From Oscillospiraceae bacterium (GTDB lineage: Bacteria > Bacillota > Clostridia > Oscillospirales > CAG-382), in assembly GCA_015064485.1 (NCBI GenBank), contig SVSD01000007.1:1-64000 (forward strand): a stretch of DNA of 64,000 nucleotides, written 5' to 3'. How positions within the stretch are numbered: the stretch's first letter is position 1; every line of letters starts with the position of its first letter. The translations under genes were made by a program, and so were the position numbers. Positions 8,047 to 16,544 of this stretch are shown in pieces. The notes below the pieces were generated by a model. The model worked only from the letters and a program-made list of their open reading frames with translations. It was not told the DNA's origin and ran no database searches.

Positions 8047-8132
8047 GGTGCCGGAAGCGGGGGTCGAACCCGCACGGTATCGCTACCACCGGATTTTGAG
8101 TCCGGCACGTCTGCCAATTCCATCATTCCGGC
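8046..8132 (-). tRNA. tRNA-Leu (anticodon CAA)
   Basis: On the minus strand the acceptor stem GCCGGAA/TTCCGGC, discriminator A and encoded CCA are all present. The anticodon stem CCGGA/TCCGG holds the loop CTCAAAA, so the anticodon is CAA, reading UUG. A long variable arm (TGGTA/TACCG) identifies a class II tRNA, and the T arm is GCGGG-TTCGACC-CCCGC. Total 87 nt with CCA. Confidence 0.96.
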
Positions 8133-8192
8133 ATAGAATTGCAACAATGAAATTATATCACAAGTATCAGGAAAAAGCAATAGTTTTTTCAA

Positions 8193-8220
8193 AAAAAGTA
8201 GGGATAAAACCCTACTTTTT
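8193..8220 (-). terminator. Terminator of the small membrane exporter gene
   Basis: AAAAAGTAGGG (8193-8203) pairs with CCCTACTTTTT (8210-8220). On the minus strand it follows the stop codon and runs into a T-tract. Confidence 0.75.
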
Positions 8221-8719
8221 ATAATATGTATTCAAATATTTCAACAACGCCGTATGCTCCCAGAGATACAATAATTCCGGCAACTACAACACCCAAAAGA
8301 ATGGACGGCAGTGCGTATTTTAATCTCATATTAAATAAAGAAGCTACCAATGAACCTGTCCAGGCGCCTGTTCCGGGCATAGGTATTGCAACAAAAAGGA
8401 AAAGTCCCAAAGCTGTATTTTTCATTATTTTATCAGCCTTTTTTGAAACTTTAGATTCGATTTTATCGGTGATCTTTGCGAAAAGCTTTCTTTTCTTGAG
8501 CCAGGAAAAAACAGGTCTTGCAAGAAAGATAATAAACGGAACAGGAATAATATTTCCGATTATACAAATTATAAGTGCCTGCCAGAAGCCGACATCAAGT
8601 ATAGGTGCCGCAATAAGTGCACCGCGCAGTTCCACAATAGGCAACATAGATATTATAAACAAAATCAGTTCATGAGGGATATGTACCGTTTCAAGAAGCT
8701 GTATAATATAGTCTGTCAT
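8219..8719 (-). CDS. Putative small multidrug export protein (COG2426 family)
   Basis: About 166 residues with roughly four hydrophobic helices and the family hallmark PIVELRGAL near the N-terminus, plus the GTGAWTGSLVA motif in the third quarter. The family name rests on weak evidence and transport substrates are not known. I start at ATG 8719 because AGGAG lies just upstream; a longer frame to 8776 has no SD. It stands alone between the tRNA and murC. Confidence 0.75.
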   Translation of the reverse strand: MTDYIIQLLETVHIPHELILFIISMLPIVELRGALIAAPILDVGFWQALIICIIGNIIPVPFIIFLARPVFSWLKKRKLFAKITDKIESKVSKKADKIMKNTALGLFLFVAIPMPGTGAWTGSLVASLFNMRLKYALPSILLGVVVAGIIVSLGAYGVVEIFEYIL

Positions 8720-8797
8720 AATACTCCTAAAAATATATTTATTTAATATTATACTATATTTTTTACAATTAGTCAATGATATCTTTTAACAAAACAA

Positions 8798-8820
8798 GAA
8801 CGGAACAATTTGTTCCGTTC
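8798..8820 (-). terminator. Terminator of murC
   Basis: GAACGGAACA (8798-8807) pairs with TGTTCCGTTC (8811-8820) with a 3-nt loop, just past the murC stop, with a T-rich minus-strand tail. Confidence 0.7.
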
Positions 8821-8830
8821 AACATAAATA

Positions 8831-10210
8831 TTACTTGTTGTTCAATAAAATATCAGCAACTTTATAAGCTTCGCCGGCTCCCATCGTAATTACAAGATCG
8901 TTTTCATTGATTTCTTTTTTAAGCATTTCTGCAATTTCATCAAAATCTGCAACTTTGCAGGGCTTTTTCATTATATCAGCAAGGTCATTTGATGATATTC
9001 CGTATATGTTTTCTTCGCGGGCGGGGAAGATCTCCAAAAGATATATTTTATCTGCAATAGATAATGCCTTTGCAAAATCGTGAAGCAAAGATTTTGTTCT
9101 CGAATATGTATGGGGCTGAAAAACGCAGATTATTCGATTTTTATTGAGAGTTTTTGCGGTGTTCAGAGTTACTTCTATTTCATCGGGATGATGAGCATAG
9201 TCATCTATAAGCACAGCACCGTTGTATTCGCCTTTTTTCTCAAATCGTCTTGCAACGCCTGTAAAGCTTTCAAGTCCTTTTTTGACGGCATCTTCTGAAA
9301 CTCCGGTAAGAAGCGAGGAAGCAGCAGCCGCTACTGCGTTTGAAATGTTATGCATACCCGGAACGGAAAGTTTTATGTCTGAAATCACAAGATCATTCTG
9401 TGTGTAAAGGTCAAAAATGCCGCAGCCGTTTATAATACGGATATTTTTTGCATAAAAATCGCATTTTTCATTTGTTGAATAGTAGTAGACTTTTGTTGCT
9501 GATTTTTTTGCTGCCGCCGTAGCATTCTCGCAGTCCAAATTAACCAAAGCCATATTTTCGCCGCATAAGTGGGGGATGTCCATATATTTTGTGAAAGAAT
9601 TTTTTACAGCTTCTATGTCTTTGAAATAATCAACATGGTCGAGTTTGCAGTTGAGTACAAGCTTTAATGAGGGGCACATAGAAAGAAACGAATCCTTGTA
9701 TTCACAAGCTTCAAAAACCATTCTGTCGGAAGTTCCGATCTTATAGGTCGCACCAAGGGAAGGGATCACACATCCCGATAAAACAGAACTTTCCTTGTCA
9801 AATTCCATATAAATTGATGCGATCATTCCAGTTGTGGTTGATTTCCCGTGTGTGCCCGAAACGCCCACAGAGTATTTGTAGGACGCAGTAACAGCACCGA
9901 GAAGTTCAGCGCGGGAAAGTAAAAGCAAATTATTGTCCTGTGCGTATGAAAGCTCGGGTGCTGTTTCTGTAGACACTGCGGCAGTATATATAACTGTATC
10001 GCAACAAGAAAGATTTTCTAAGTTATGTTCATAATCTATTTTTATCCCGAGATCTTCAAGCATACGCGTGGTTTGGGATTGTTTCATATCGTATCCGGCG
10101 ACAGTCACTCCGCGGTTTTTAAGTACTATTGCAAGAGATGACATGCTTACTCCGCCGATACCTACAAAATATGCATTTTTTATATTGTCAAGCAAAAACT
10201 GTTTTGACAT
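8831..10210 (-). CDS. murC: UDP-N-acetylmuramate--L-alanine ligase
   Basis: Adds L-Ala to UDP-MurNAc, the first peptide step of peptidoglycan synthesis, in the cytosol. The N-terminal Rossmann motif GIGGVSMS (about 18-25), the ATP loop GTHGKSTTT (about 120-128), the central ligase domain and a C-terminal domain with DDYAHHPDE (about 335) are all in place. The length of 459 is standard. Start ATG 10210 has GAGGT 6 nt upstream; the longer GTG start overlaps that SD. It is transcribed alone and divergently from spoVG. Confidence 0.96.
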   Translation of the reverse strand: MSKQFLLDNIKNAYFVGIGGVSMSSLAIVLKNRGVTVAGYDMKQSQTTRMLEDLGIKIDYEHNLENLSCCDTVIYTAAVSTETAPELSYAQDNNLLLLSRAELLGAVTASYKYSVGVSGTHGKSTTTGMIASIYMEFDKESSVLSGCVIPSLGATYKIGTSDRMVFEACEYKDSFLSMCPSLKLVLNCKLDHVDYFKDIEAVKNSFTKYMDIPHLCGENMALVNLDCENATAAAKKSATKVYYYSTNEKCDFYAKNIRIINGCGIFDLYTQNDLVISDIKLSVPGMHNISNAVAAAASSLLTGVSEDAVKKGLESFTGVARRFEKKGEYNGAVLIDDYAHHPDEIEVTLNTAKTLNKNRIICVFQPHTYSRTKSLLHDFAKALSIADKIYLLEIFPAREENIYGISSNDLADIMKKPCKVADFDEIAEMLKKEINENDLVITMGAGEAYKVADILLNNK

Positions 10211-10279
10211 ATGATACCTCACATTTGAATAAAAATACTTCTTCCGTGAAAAATATATTGGAAGAAAGGTGGATTATTT

Positions 10280-10564
10280 ATGGAAATCACAGATATTAAA
10301 TTCAGAAAATTTTTTAAGACCGAGCCTTTGAAGGCAATTTGTTCAGTCACCGTAGACGACAGTCTTGCGATACACGATCTAAAGCTTGTCAGAGCATCCG
10401 AAAAGACGATACTTGTAATGCCGTCAAGAAAACGGGCAGACGGAAATTATACAGATATCGTTCATCCGATTAATTCTTCTACAAGAAAGATGTTTGAAAC
10501 ACAGATCATAAATGCTTACGAAGAACAGCTCAAAAATCTTTCTGATGAAGATTTTATAAATTAA
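10280..10564 (+). CDS. spoVG: Septation/sporulation regulator SpoVG
   Basis: A 94-residue nucleic-acid-binding protein of the SpoVG family, which affects septation in sporulating cells and gene expression in many Firmicutes. The family core is obvious: MEITDIKFRKF at the N-terminus, IHDLKLV and the VMPSRKRADG loop. The SD is AAAGGTGG. The short divergent region to murC contains an imperfect hairpin (TTCTTCC/GGAAGAA, 10239-10266) over the 5' leader; no clear sigma-A or sigma-H promoter was identified. Confidence 0.95.
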   Translation: MEITDIKFRKFFKTEPLKAICSVTVDDSLAIHDLKLVRASEKTILVMPSRKRADGNYTDIVHPINSSTRKMFETQIINAYEEQLKNLSDEDFIN

Positions 10565-10601
10565 ATATTTCGTATTGCCACAAGAAACACAAATATGATA
10601 C

Positions 10602-10630
10602 TTGAATTTAATAAGTAAATGTTGTATAAT
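10602..10630 (+). promoter_or_regulatory. Sigma-A promoter of the glycosyltransferase gene
   Basis: TTGAAT (10602-10607), 17-bp spacer, TATAAT (10625-10630). Confidence 0.75.
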
Positions 10631-10635
10631 AAATT

Positions 10636-10660
10636 TAACATATAGTAATATTATATGTTA
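10636..10660 (+). repeat. Inverted repeat at predicted transcription start
   Basis: TAACATATA (10636-10644) and TATATGTTA (10652-10660) form a perfect 9-bp inverted repeat with a 7-bp spacer, starting about at +1 of the preceding promoter. It could be an operator or a 5'-UTR hairpin. Confidence 0.45.
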
Positions 10661-10717
10661 TAATTTTTATCTATTGTTAGTAAAGCATAAACTTATTGTG
10701 AACAAAGAAGGTATACT

Positions 10718-11833
10718 ATGAAAGCACTCATTATTTCGGTTACTTGCGGTCAAGGACATAACAGTACTGCAAGAGCGCTGATGAAAACTCTTTCAGAAAG
10801 AGGCTTTGAATGCGAGTTTTTGGATTGTTTTGAGCATATAAACAGAATTCTTGCAAATATTATTGACGATGGATATCAGCTTTTTACAAAAACTGTTCCG
10901 AAACCCTACGCTGCTTTTTATAAAAGAGCCGAAAAGAGAAAGAAACCTGAGCTTTTCAGCAAAATGAAAGCAACAAATACTATTCTTGCATCAAAACTGA
11001 GAAACTATATTGAAGAATCGAATCCGGATGTTATTATTACTACTCATTGCTTTGCGTCTGCTATGGTGTCGATACTCAAGGAGAATAATGTAATTCATTC
11101 AAAAAACATAGCAATAGTTACCGATTTTACTGTCCATCCTTTTTGGGAGGATTCTGTCAATTTTGATTATATTGTTGTTGCAAACGAGCTTTTAAATAAT
11201 CAGCTTTTGAAAAAAGGCTTTAAAAAAGAACAGATACTGACAACCGGCATTCCGATCGATACAAAATTTTCCGATAATCAACACAATAAAATAAAAGTAA
11301 GAGAGGATCTTGGGCTTGATCCTGATAAACTTACTTTATTACTTATGAGCGGAAGTATGGGATACGGAAATATTAAGAAAACCGTATCAATACTTGATAA
11401 GGTTAATGCAGATTTTCAGACAATAGTTGTCTGCGGTAACAACGAAGAAGCAAAACATAAAGTAGAAAAAATGAGAAAGTCCAAAAAGTTTGTAACATTC
11501 GGATATGTAAATAATGTCGATGAGCTTATGGAGGCATCCGATTGTATTATAACAAAACCCGGCGGACTTACCACATCAGAGGCTCTTGCGATGGATCTTC
11601 CTCTTATAGTTGTAAATCCAATACCCGGCCAAGAAGAGAGAAACCGAGATTTTCTTCTTAACAACGGAGCGGCAGTGTCTGTTGATGAAACCTGTCCGCT
11701 TGATGATGTGTTGTATCAGCTTTTTAAAAATCCCGGTCGAATCGTCAATATGAAGGAATGTATTTCATATATTAAAAAACCGACCTCAACATACGATCTT
11801 GCTGAATTTATATCGAATCTTCAATTTGAATAA
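10718..11833 (+). CDS. MGDG-synthase-like processive glycosyltransferase (GT28)
   Basis: Peripheral membrane glycosyltransferase likely to add sugars to diacylglycerol to make glycolipids, the role of UgtP in Bacillus. The N-terminal acceptor domain carries SVTCGQGHNSTARAL, the family's glycine/histidine loop. The C-terminal donor-binding domain has MSGSMGYGN, KPGGLTTSEALA and the NPIPGQEERN motif. Length 371 is normal. The SD is AAGAAGG. It is monocistronic, between its own promoter and a bidirectional terminator. The exact lipid acceptor and sugar cannot be read from sequence. Confidence 0.88.
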   Translation: MKALIISVTCGQGHNSTARALMKTLSERGFECEFLDCFEHINRILANIIDDGYQLFTKTVPKPYAAFYKRAEKRKKPELFSKMKATNTILASKLRNYIEESNPDVIITTHCFASAMVSILKENNVIHSKNIAIVTDFTVHPFWEDSVNFDYIVVANELLNNQLLKKGFKKEQILTTGIPIDTKFSDNQHNKIKVREDLGLDPDKLTLLLMSGSMGYGNIKKTVSILDKVNADFQTIVVCGNNEEAKHKVEKMRKSKKFVTFGYVNNVDELMEASDCIITKPGGLTTSEALAMDLPLIVVNPIPGQEERNRDFLLNNGAAVSVDETCPLDDVLYQLFKNPGRIVNMKECISYIKKPTSTYDLAEFISNLQFE

Positions 11834-11834
11834 T

Positions 11835-11864
11835 AAAAATATCCACCTGCGGGTGGATATTTTT
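11835..11864. terminator. Bidirectional terminator between convergent genes
   Basis: AAAAATATCCACC (11835-11847) pairs with GGTGGATATTTTT (11852-11864). It ends both the glycosyltransferase gene (+) and mtaB (-). Confidence 0.85.
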
Positions 11865-13194
11865 ATATGAGCTCACAAAGCATATGATCATATGTGGAAG
11901 GATCGTATTTGAGTCTGCATTTTTTGATCTGTGATTCGAGAGGGGAATTTGTTTTGTCAATGAGTTTTGCTTCGATAAAATTTGGAGTATGTCCGATATA
12001 ATATCCGTCGGGCGAAATTTCTTCAAACAAAACTTCCGTTTCAAAACCATCAAAAGACTTTAATACTTTTTTGCGTGTTTCAAGCATTATTTCCTTCAAG
12101 ACCGAAGCACGCTGTTTTTTTATGTTTTCCGGAACTTGATCTTTCATAACTGCGGCATCAGTCCCGGCTCTTTTTGAATACGGGAAAATGTGTACATACA
12201 AAAATCCGCATTTCCGCAGGAAATTACAGGTTTCTTCAAACATTTCGTCGGTTTCTCCCGGAAAACCTACAATAATATCTGTAGTTATACATATATCCGG
12301 AATTGCGGCTTTTAATCTTGTTACCGTATCGAAAAACATTGCAGTATTATATTTACGGCGCATTCTTCGAAGCACTGCATCACTACCGCTTTGCAATGAC
12401 AGATGAAAATGCGGAACGATGTGTTTGCATTTTATAATAGTGTCTACAAATTTTTCTTTGATAACTGTAGGCTCAAGAGAACCTAAACGAATTCTTTCAA
12501 TCCCGTTAATTTTGTCGGCATCAATCAAAAGGTCGGTCAGGTCGCAATTTTCAAGGTCTTTGCCGTAGGCGGCAGTTTCTATGCCTGTGAGCACAATTTC
12601 CTTATATCCGGCGTCTGAGAGCGTCACAAGCTCGTCCAAAATCTTATCTTTGCTCCTTGAACGGATTTTACCTCTTACACTTGGTATTATGCAATATGAA
12701 CACTTATTTTCGCATCCGTCAACGATTTTTACGAAAGCGCGGGTTCTTTCCGAACCTGTAATTTTCATATCTTCGTAGATGACTGTTTTGTCTATATTTT
12801 CAACGAAGTTGGTAAACTCTTTTTTTCTTGACTTAAACAGTTCATTTGCAAATTCTGCGATTTTACCTTTATCGGTGTTTCCGAAGGCGGCATCAAGCTC
12901 CTTTATATCGGAAATCTTGTCCATTTGCGCTTGAGTAAAACAGCCCGCTGCAATAACTATTGCATCTTTTCCGCCGATTTTTCGGGCGCGGCGTATCATC
13001 TGCCGTGATTTTTTGTCGCTTTCGCCTGTTACTGTGCAGGTGTTAATTACATATACATCACAAACGCTTGTAAAGTCGCAAAGCATAAAGCCGAGTCTTT
13101 GAAAATCCTCGGCTATCGCTTGTGATTCATATTGATTCACTTTGCACCCAAGGGTGCAAAGTGAAAATGTAGGAGTATTTGAGTTTATACTCAT
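11863..13194 (-). CDS. mtaB: tRNA t6A37 methylthiotransferase MtaB
   Basis: Radical SAM enzyme that converts t6A37 to ms2t6A37 in ANN-decoding tRNAs. The N-terminal MTTase domain has its three cluster cysteines (CTLGCKVNQYE, CVINTCTV-type YVINTCTVTGESD and AAGCFTQ). The radical SAM motif is CENKCSYC (about 153-160), and a C-terminal TRAM-like domain follows. Length 443 is normal. The start overlaps the gpmI stop by 4 nt (ATGA), so it is translationally coupled. The substrate t6A is made by TsaD, encoded 11 kb away. An unusual perfect hairpin lies in its 5' coding region (13136-13165). Confidence 0.95.
   Translation of the reverse strand: MSINSNTPTFSLCTLGCKVNQYESQAIAEDFQRLGFMLCDFTSVCDVYVINTCTVTGESDKKSRQMIRRARKIGGKDAIVIAAGCFTQAQMDKISDIKELDAAFGNTDKGKIAEFANELFKSRKKEFTNFVENIDKTVIYEDMKITGSERTRAFVKIVDGCENKCSYCIIPSVRGKIRSRSKDKILDELVTLSDAGYKEIVLTGIETAAYGKDLENCDLTDLLIDADKINGIERIRLGSLEPTVIKEKFVDTIIKCKHIVPHFHLSLQSGSDAVLRRMRRKYNTAMFFDTVTRLKAAIPDICITTDIIVGFPGETDEMFEETCNFLRKCGFLYVHIFPYSKRAGTDAAVMKDQVPENIKKQRASVLKEIMLETRKKVLKSFDGFETEVLFEEISPDGYYIGHTPNFIEAKLIDKTNSPLESQIKKCRLKYDPSTYDHMLCELI
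13136..13165 (-). repeat. Perfect 14-bp inverted repeat inside mtaB
   Basis: TTCACTTTGCACCC (13136-13149) and its exact complement (13152-13165) are separated by 2 nt. In the gpmI-mtaB mRNA this forms a very stable hairpin 30-59 nt into mtaB, on codons for the conserved FSLCTLGCKVN motif. Confidence 0.8.
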
Positions 13195-14852
13195 TTTACT
13201 GTAATCATACTTTCATCCCAGATTTCGGGAGCTTCAAAGCCCATAAGGTTTACAAGAGTTGCGGCAACATTTGAAAGTCCGAACTGTCCCTTATCTTCTT
13301 TAACTGTGTAAAGATCTGCAAATTTGTTGTCATAAATGATGCAGGGAACCGGGTTGAGTGTATGGCTTGTTTTGGATTTGAAGGTTCCGTCTTCATTCTG
13401 TGCGGGAGCCTTTGTCTTCTTGTTTATTTCATACATTTCATCTGCGTTACCGTGGTCAGCAGTGATAAGAGCCACACCGCCGAGCTTATCAACGACATCA
13501 AGGATTCTCTTAAGGCAAAGGTCGAGAGCTTCAACAGAGCAGATAGTAGCAAGGTAGTTTCCTGTGTGTCCCACCATATCGCCGTTGGGGAAGTTAACAC
13601 GCATAAAACGGTATTCGCCGCTGTTTGCAGTTTCAATAAGTCTGTCTGTTATTTCTGCACACTTCATCCAGGGTCTCTGTTCGAAAGGAACTACATCAGA
13701 AAGGATCTCTTCGTACTTTTCTGTTTTTTCGTCGAACTTTCCGCTCTTGTTGCCGTTCCAGAAATATGTTACATGACCATACTTCTGAGTTTCGGAAAGA
13801 GCATACTGGGTAACTCCGGTGTTTGCAAGGAATTCGCCGAGTGTTCCTGTGATTTCGGGGGGAGATACGAGATATCTTGAGGGGATATGAAGGTCGCCGT
13901 CGTATTCAAGCATACCTGCGTATGTCACATTAGGAAGGTATCCTCTATCAAACTTATCAAAATCTTTGTCGTCAAAAGCCTTTGAAATTTCGATAGAACG
14001 GTCGCCTCTGAAGTTGAAAAATACTACGCTGTCGCCGTCTGTTATCTTGCCGACGGGTTCGCCGTTTTCAGCAATAACAAAAGCGGGAAGATCCTGGTCG
14101 ATACAGCCGAGCTCATTGCGGTATGCTGTAACTGCTTCTTCAGCGTTTGCAAACTGTCTGCCTTCGCCGAGGACATGAGTTTTCCAGCCTCTTTCAACCA
14201 TAGACCAGTTTGCTTCATATCTGTCCATTGTGATATTCATTCTTCCTCCGCCGGATGCGATCTTAGCATCGAAAGAAGCGTCATTTATTGAGGAAAGGAA
14301 CTCTTCAAAGGGACGAATATATTCAAGCGCAGATGTTTCGCCGACATCGCGGCCGTCAAGAAGGATATGGATTCTAACAGTCTTTACGCCTTCATTTTTA
14401 GCCTGCTCGATCATTGCTTTGAGGTGATCTATATGGGAATGAACATTACCGTCAGAGAAAAGACCGAGGAAGTGAAGCGTTTTGCCTGTATTTGCAACAT
14501 TTACGATTTCTTTCCAGGAATCGGATGCGAACATAGCGCCTGTTTCGATAGATTTTGTAACAAGCTTTGCACCCTGTGCGAATACCTGACCTGCGCCGAG
14601 AGCATTATGTCCTACTTCCGAGTTACCCATATCGTCATCCGAAGGAAGACCTACAGCGACGCCGTGTGCCTTAAGCTTGAGCATAGGGTACTGTGTCATA
14701 AGTTTATCAAGTGTGGGTGTAACTGCGTTTTTAACAGCGTTTCCGTCGGAATCCGCTGCAAGACCGATACCGTCCATTACGATACAGAAAACGGGGCGAT
14801 TTGATGCACAATCACATTCTGTTTTAAAATTGAGCTTTTTAAGTGTGTTCAT
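13191..14852 (-). CDS. gpmI: 2,3-bisphosphoglycerate-independent phosphoglycerate mutase
   Basis: Glycolytic enzyme interconverting 3- and 2-phosphoglycerate with two Mn ions. The metal-binding Asp is in VMDGIG (about residue 27), and the phosphorylated Ser is in DDMGNSEVGHN (about residue 78). The phosphotransferase lobe with DGRDV and the metallophosphatase lobe with TADHGNADEM are clear. Length 553 is some 40 residues above the common 510, mostly from an N-terminal extension and small loops. The SD is AAAGGA. It is followed by the overlapping mtaB. Confidence 0.95.
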   Translation of the reverse strand: MNTLKKLNFKTECDCASNRPVFCIVMDGIGLAADSDGNAVKNAVTPTLDKLMTQYPMLKLKAHGVAVGLPSDDDMGNSEVGHNALGAGQVFAQGAKLVTKSIETGAMFASDSWKEIVNVANTGKTLHFLGLFSDGNVHSHIDHLKAMIEQAKNEGVKTVRIHILLDGRDVGETSALEYIRPFEEFLSSINDASFDAKIASGGGRMNITMDRYEANWSMVERGWKTHVLGEGRQFANAEEAVTAYRNELGCIDQDLPAFVIAENGEPVGKITDGDSVVFFNFRGDRSIEISKAFDDKDFDKFDRGYLPNVTYAGMLEYDGDLHIPSRYLVSPPEITGTLGEFLANTGVTQYALSETQKYGHVTYFWNGNKSGKFDEKTEKYEEILSDVVPFEQRPWMKCAEITDRLIETANSGEYRFMRVNFPNGDMVGHTGNYLATICSVEALDLCLKRILDVVDKLGGVALITADHGNADEMYEINKKTKAPAQNEDGTFKSKTSHTLNPVPCIIYDNKFADLYTVKEDKGQFGLSNVAATLVNLMGFEAPEIWDESMITVK

Positions 14853-14874
14853 AATGATAGTCCTTTCTTATATG

Positions 14875-15354
14875 TCATTTATTAATTATTTCTTTTACTG
14901 TTTCAAGAGCCTTTGCGGAATCTTCACAAATAACAAGACATAAGAGATTTCTGTCTGCAAAAACAGAAGCATCCTCAGCTTTTGCGAATTCAACAGGATC
15001 GTAGTTTTCGCTTTGATTCTTTATAAGCTGGAAGTAATTTTCAATTTGTGCTTTTGCTGTATTTATATCTGCACCATCCTTGACGATGCCGAAAAATACT
15101 CTTTCAATTCCGTAAGGTTCTTCGGTTGTATATGCTGATACTTCAGAAAAGTTTTCCTCTGAAACTGCAAATTCAGCAAAAAGTTCTTCAGAGGGAACAT
15201 TATACATTGCAGGGAACTCGAAGTTTTCAAAAATTGTATCAGAAAGTTCCTTTGCTGAAACATCAATTTGCTGATTTTCAGCAGAACAAGATGTAAATAT
15301 GAGTGCACAAACTAATAAAAGAGTGCATATTGAAATCTTAAATAATTTCTTCAT
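14875..15354 (-). CDS. DUF4358-type lipoprotein
   Basis: A 159-residue exported protein with a lipobox (LIFTSCS, Cys at about 23), so probably anchored to the outer face of the membrane. The rest resembles the DUF4358 family of Clostridia: an acidic alpha/beta domain containing the GIERVFFGIVKD stretch. Function unknown. Its start lies inside the end of the upstream SGNH hydrolase gene (17-nt overlap in another frame) with an ideal GGAGGT, so the two are coupled and probably act together on cell-surface material (inference). Confidence 0.7.
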   Translation of the reverse strand: MKKLFKISICTLLLVCALIFTSCSAENQQIDVSAKELSDTIFENFEFPAMYNVPSEELFAEFAVSEENFSEVSAYTTEEPYGIERVFFGIVKDGADINTAKAQIENYFQLIKNQSENYDPVEFAKAEDASVFADRNLLCLVICEDSAKALETVKEIINK

Positions 15355-16408
15355 AGATTACCTCCGTTACAGGTTCGGTATTTTGATTATCAACCTGTGT
15401 TGTATCGGTATTAATATCTTCGGTTTGAGTCTCTACTTCGTTTATCGCATCAGTGCTTTCGGATATGTTTTCCGTATTTTCAATAAGTTCTTCAACCTGT
15501 ACCGGCGGAAGTCCTGTTTCTATAAGGGAAAGCACATATTCGTCTATAATTTTAGTCCAGATCTCATAGGCTGTATTTGTAAGATGTACATATTTGTCGC
15601 TTGTGTATTTGTCGTCCAAAAAGCCCTTGTCACTTAAAAGGGGAGTTATAACATCAATATAATATGCATCTGTCGAAAGCGAGTATTCATAAAGCTTTTC
15701 GTTGAGATCCTTTAGCTGATCTCTGTATGATGCGGATGTCTGAGTATCCATACTGTGCGGTGATTCGATCGGATATGTTGTGCTTATAATGAATATATTA
15801 ATGTCCGGACTTTTTTCTTTAATGCGGTCTATAAATTTTACATAGTTTTCGAAGTATTCTTTAGGTGTAACTCTTACATCATTAAGACCCAAAAACAAGA
15901 ATACATTATTTGCTCCGTCAAGCACAAGTGCATCTTCGACCTTCATTTTCTCACCGTTGTATGTTGGATGGTATGAACCTTCCCATACATCCGAAAGCGC
16001 GTGTCTTGCTGCAAAACTGGCAAGCGTTAAAAAGGTTGCATTTGATTCTGCAGTCTTCTTTCTTCTTGAATAGATTTCAAGCCCGAACATAACCGAGTCG
16101 CCTACAAAAGCAGAATTCTCATAAAACTGTTCGATAGTTTGACCCGCATAGGGATTTACTATTTCCGGCTCTGTTATTTCTTCTTGTTCCGGTTCGTGAT
16201 CTTTTTCTGTTGCTTCGCTGTTTGTTTCGGGAAAAATTTCGCTGACCTTTGAATCTTCGGTTGTCGCAACATCATTTTCTGTTATAATTTCATTTTGTAT
16301 ACTGTCTGTATCGTCTGCTTTGTTATTTTCCTGTTTTTTACACGAGGCTGTTGGCAGCAAAATCAATACTGCAGACAAAAGTAAAACAGCAAATCGTTTT
16401 ATATTCAA
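15338..16408 (-). CDS. SGNH/GDSL-type hydrolase lipoprotein
   Basis: A secreted lipoprotein (lipobox PTASCKK) with a low-complexity acidic Glu/Thr linker (about 30-95), an SGNH hydrolase domain (about 100-300) and a second acidic tail. The nucleophile Ser sits in VGDSVMFGL (block I), the block III Asn in LGLNDVR, and the C-terminal D-x-x-H pair is plausibly in DKYVHLTN. The family removes acyl or acetyl groups, for example from surface polysaccharides. The start is TTG 16408, giving MNIKRFAVLL, because GGAGGT is 6 nt upstream; the longer frame from 16465 has no SD. Confidence 0.8.
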   Translation of the reverse strand: MNIKRFAVLLLSAVLILLPTASCKKQENNKADDTDSIQNEIITENDVATTEDSKVSEIFPETNSEATEKDHEPEQEEITEPEIVNPYAGQTIEQFYENSAFVGDSVMFGLEIYSRRKKTAESNATFLTLASFAARHALSDVWEGSYHPTYNGEKMKVEDALVLDGANNVFLFLGLNDVRVTPKEYFENYVKFIDRIKEKSPDINIFIISTTYPIESPHSMDTQTSASYRDQLKDLNEKLYEYSLSTDAYYIDVITPLLSDKGFLDDKYTSDKYVHLTNTAYEIWTKIIDEYVLSLIETGLPPVQVEELIENTENISESTDAINEVETQTEDINTDTTQVDNQNTEPVTEVIYEEII

Positions 16409-16455
16409 AATTATACCTCCAACGGTATGATTAACATTTTTTATATATCTTATTA

Positions 16456-16484
16456 AGTATACCATTATTTGTAGATTTTTTCAA
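16456..16484 (-). promoter_or_regulatory. Promoter of SGNH hydrolase-DUF4358 operon
   Basis: On the minus strand TTGAAA (16479-16484), 17-bp spacer, TATACT (16456-16461), with an extended -10 (TGG TATACT). Confidence 0.75.
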
Positions 16485-16513
16485 TATAATATTTAAATTT
16501 TTCGACAAAATAA

Positions 16514-16544
16514 ATCAAAAAGGGTGCATAGCACCCTTTTTGAT
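16514..16544 (-). terminator. Terminator of the DUF3048-argS-yebC-DUF4430 operon
   Basis: ATCAAAAAGGGTGC (16514-16527) pairs with GCACCCTTTTTGAT (16531-16544) with a 3-nt loop, at the end of the DUF4430 gene. Confidence 0.85.

Noticed and set aside
13362-13880. A 172-codon open frame antisense to gpmI
   Set aside because: It mirrors codon use of gpmI, has no ribosome binding site and no recognisable domain.
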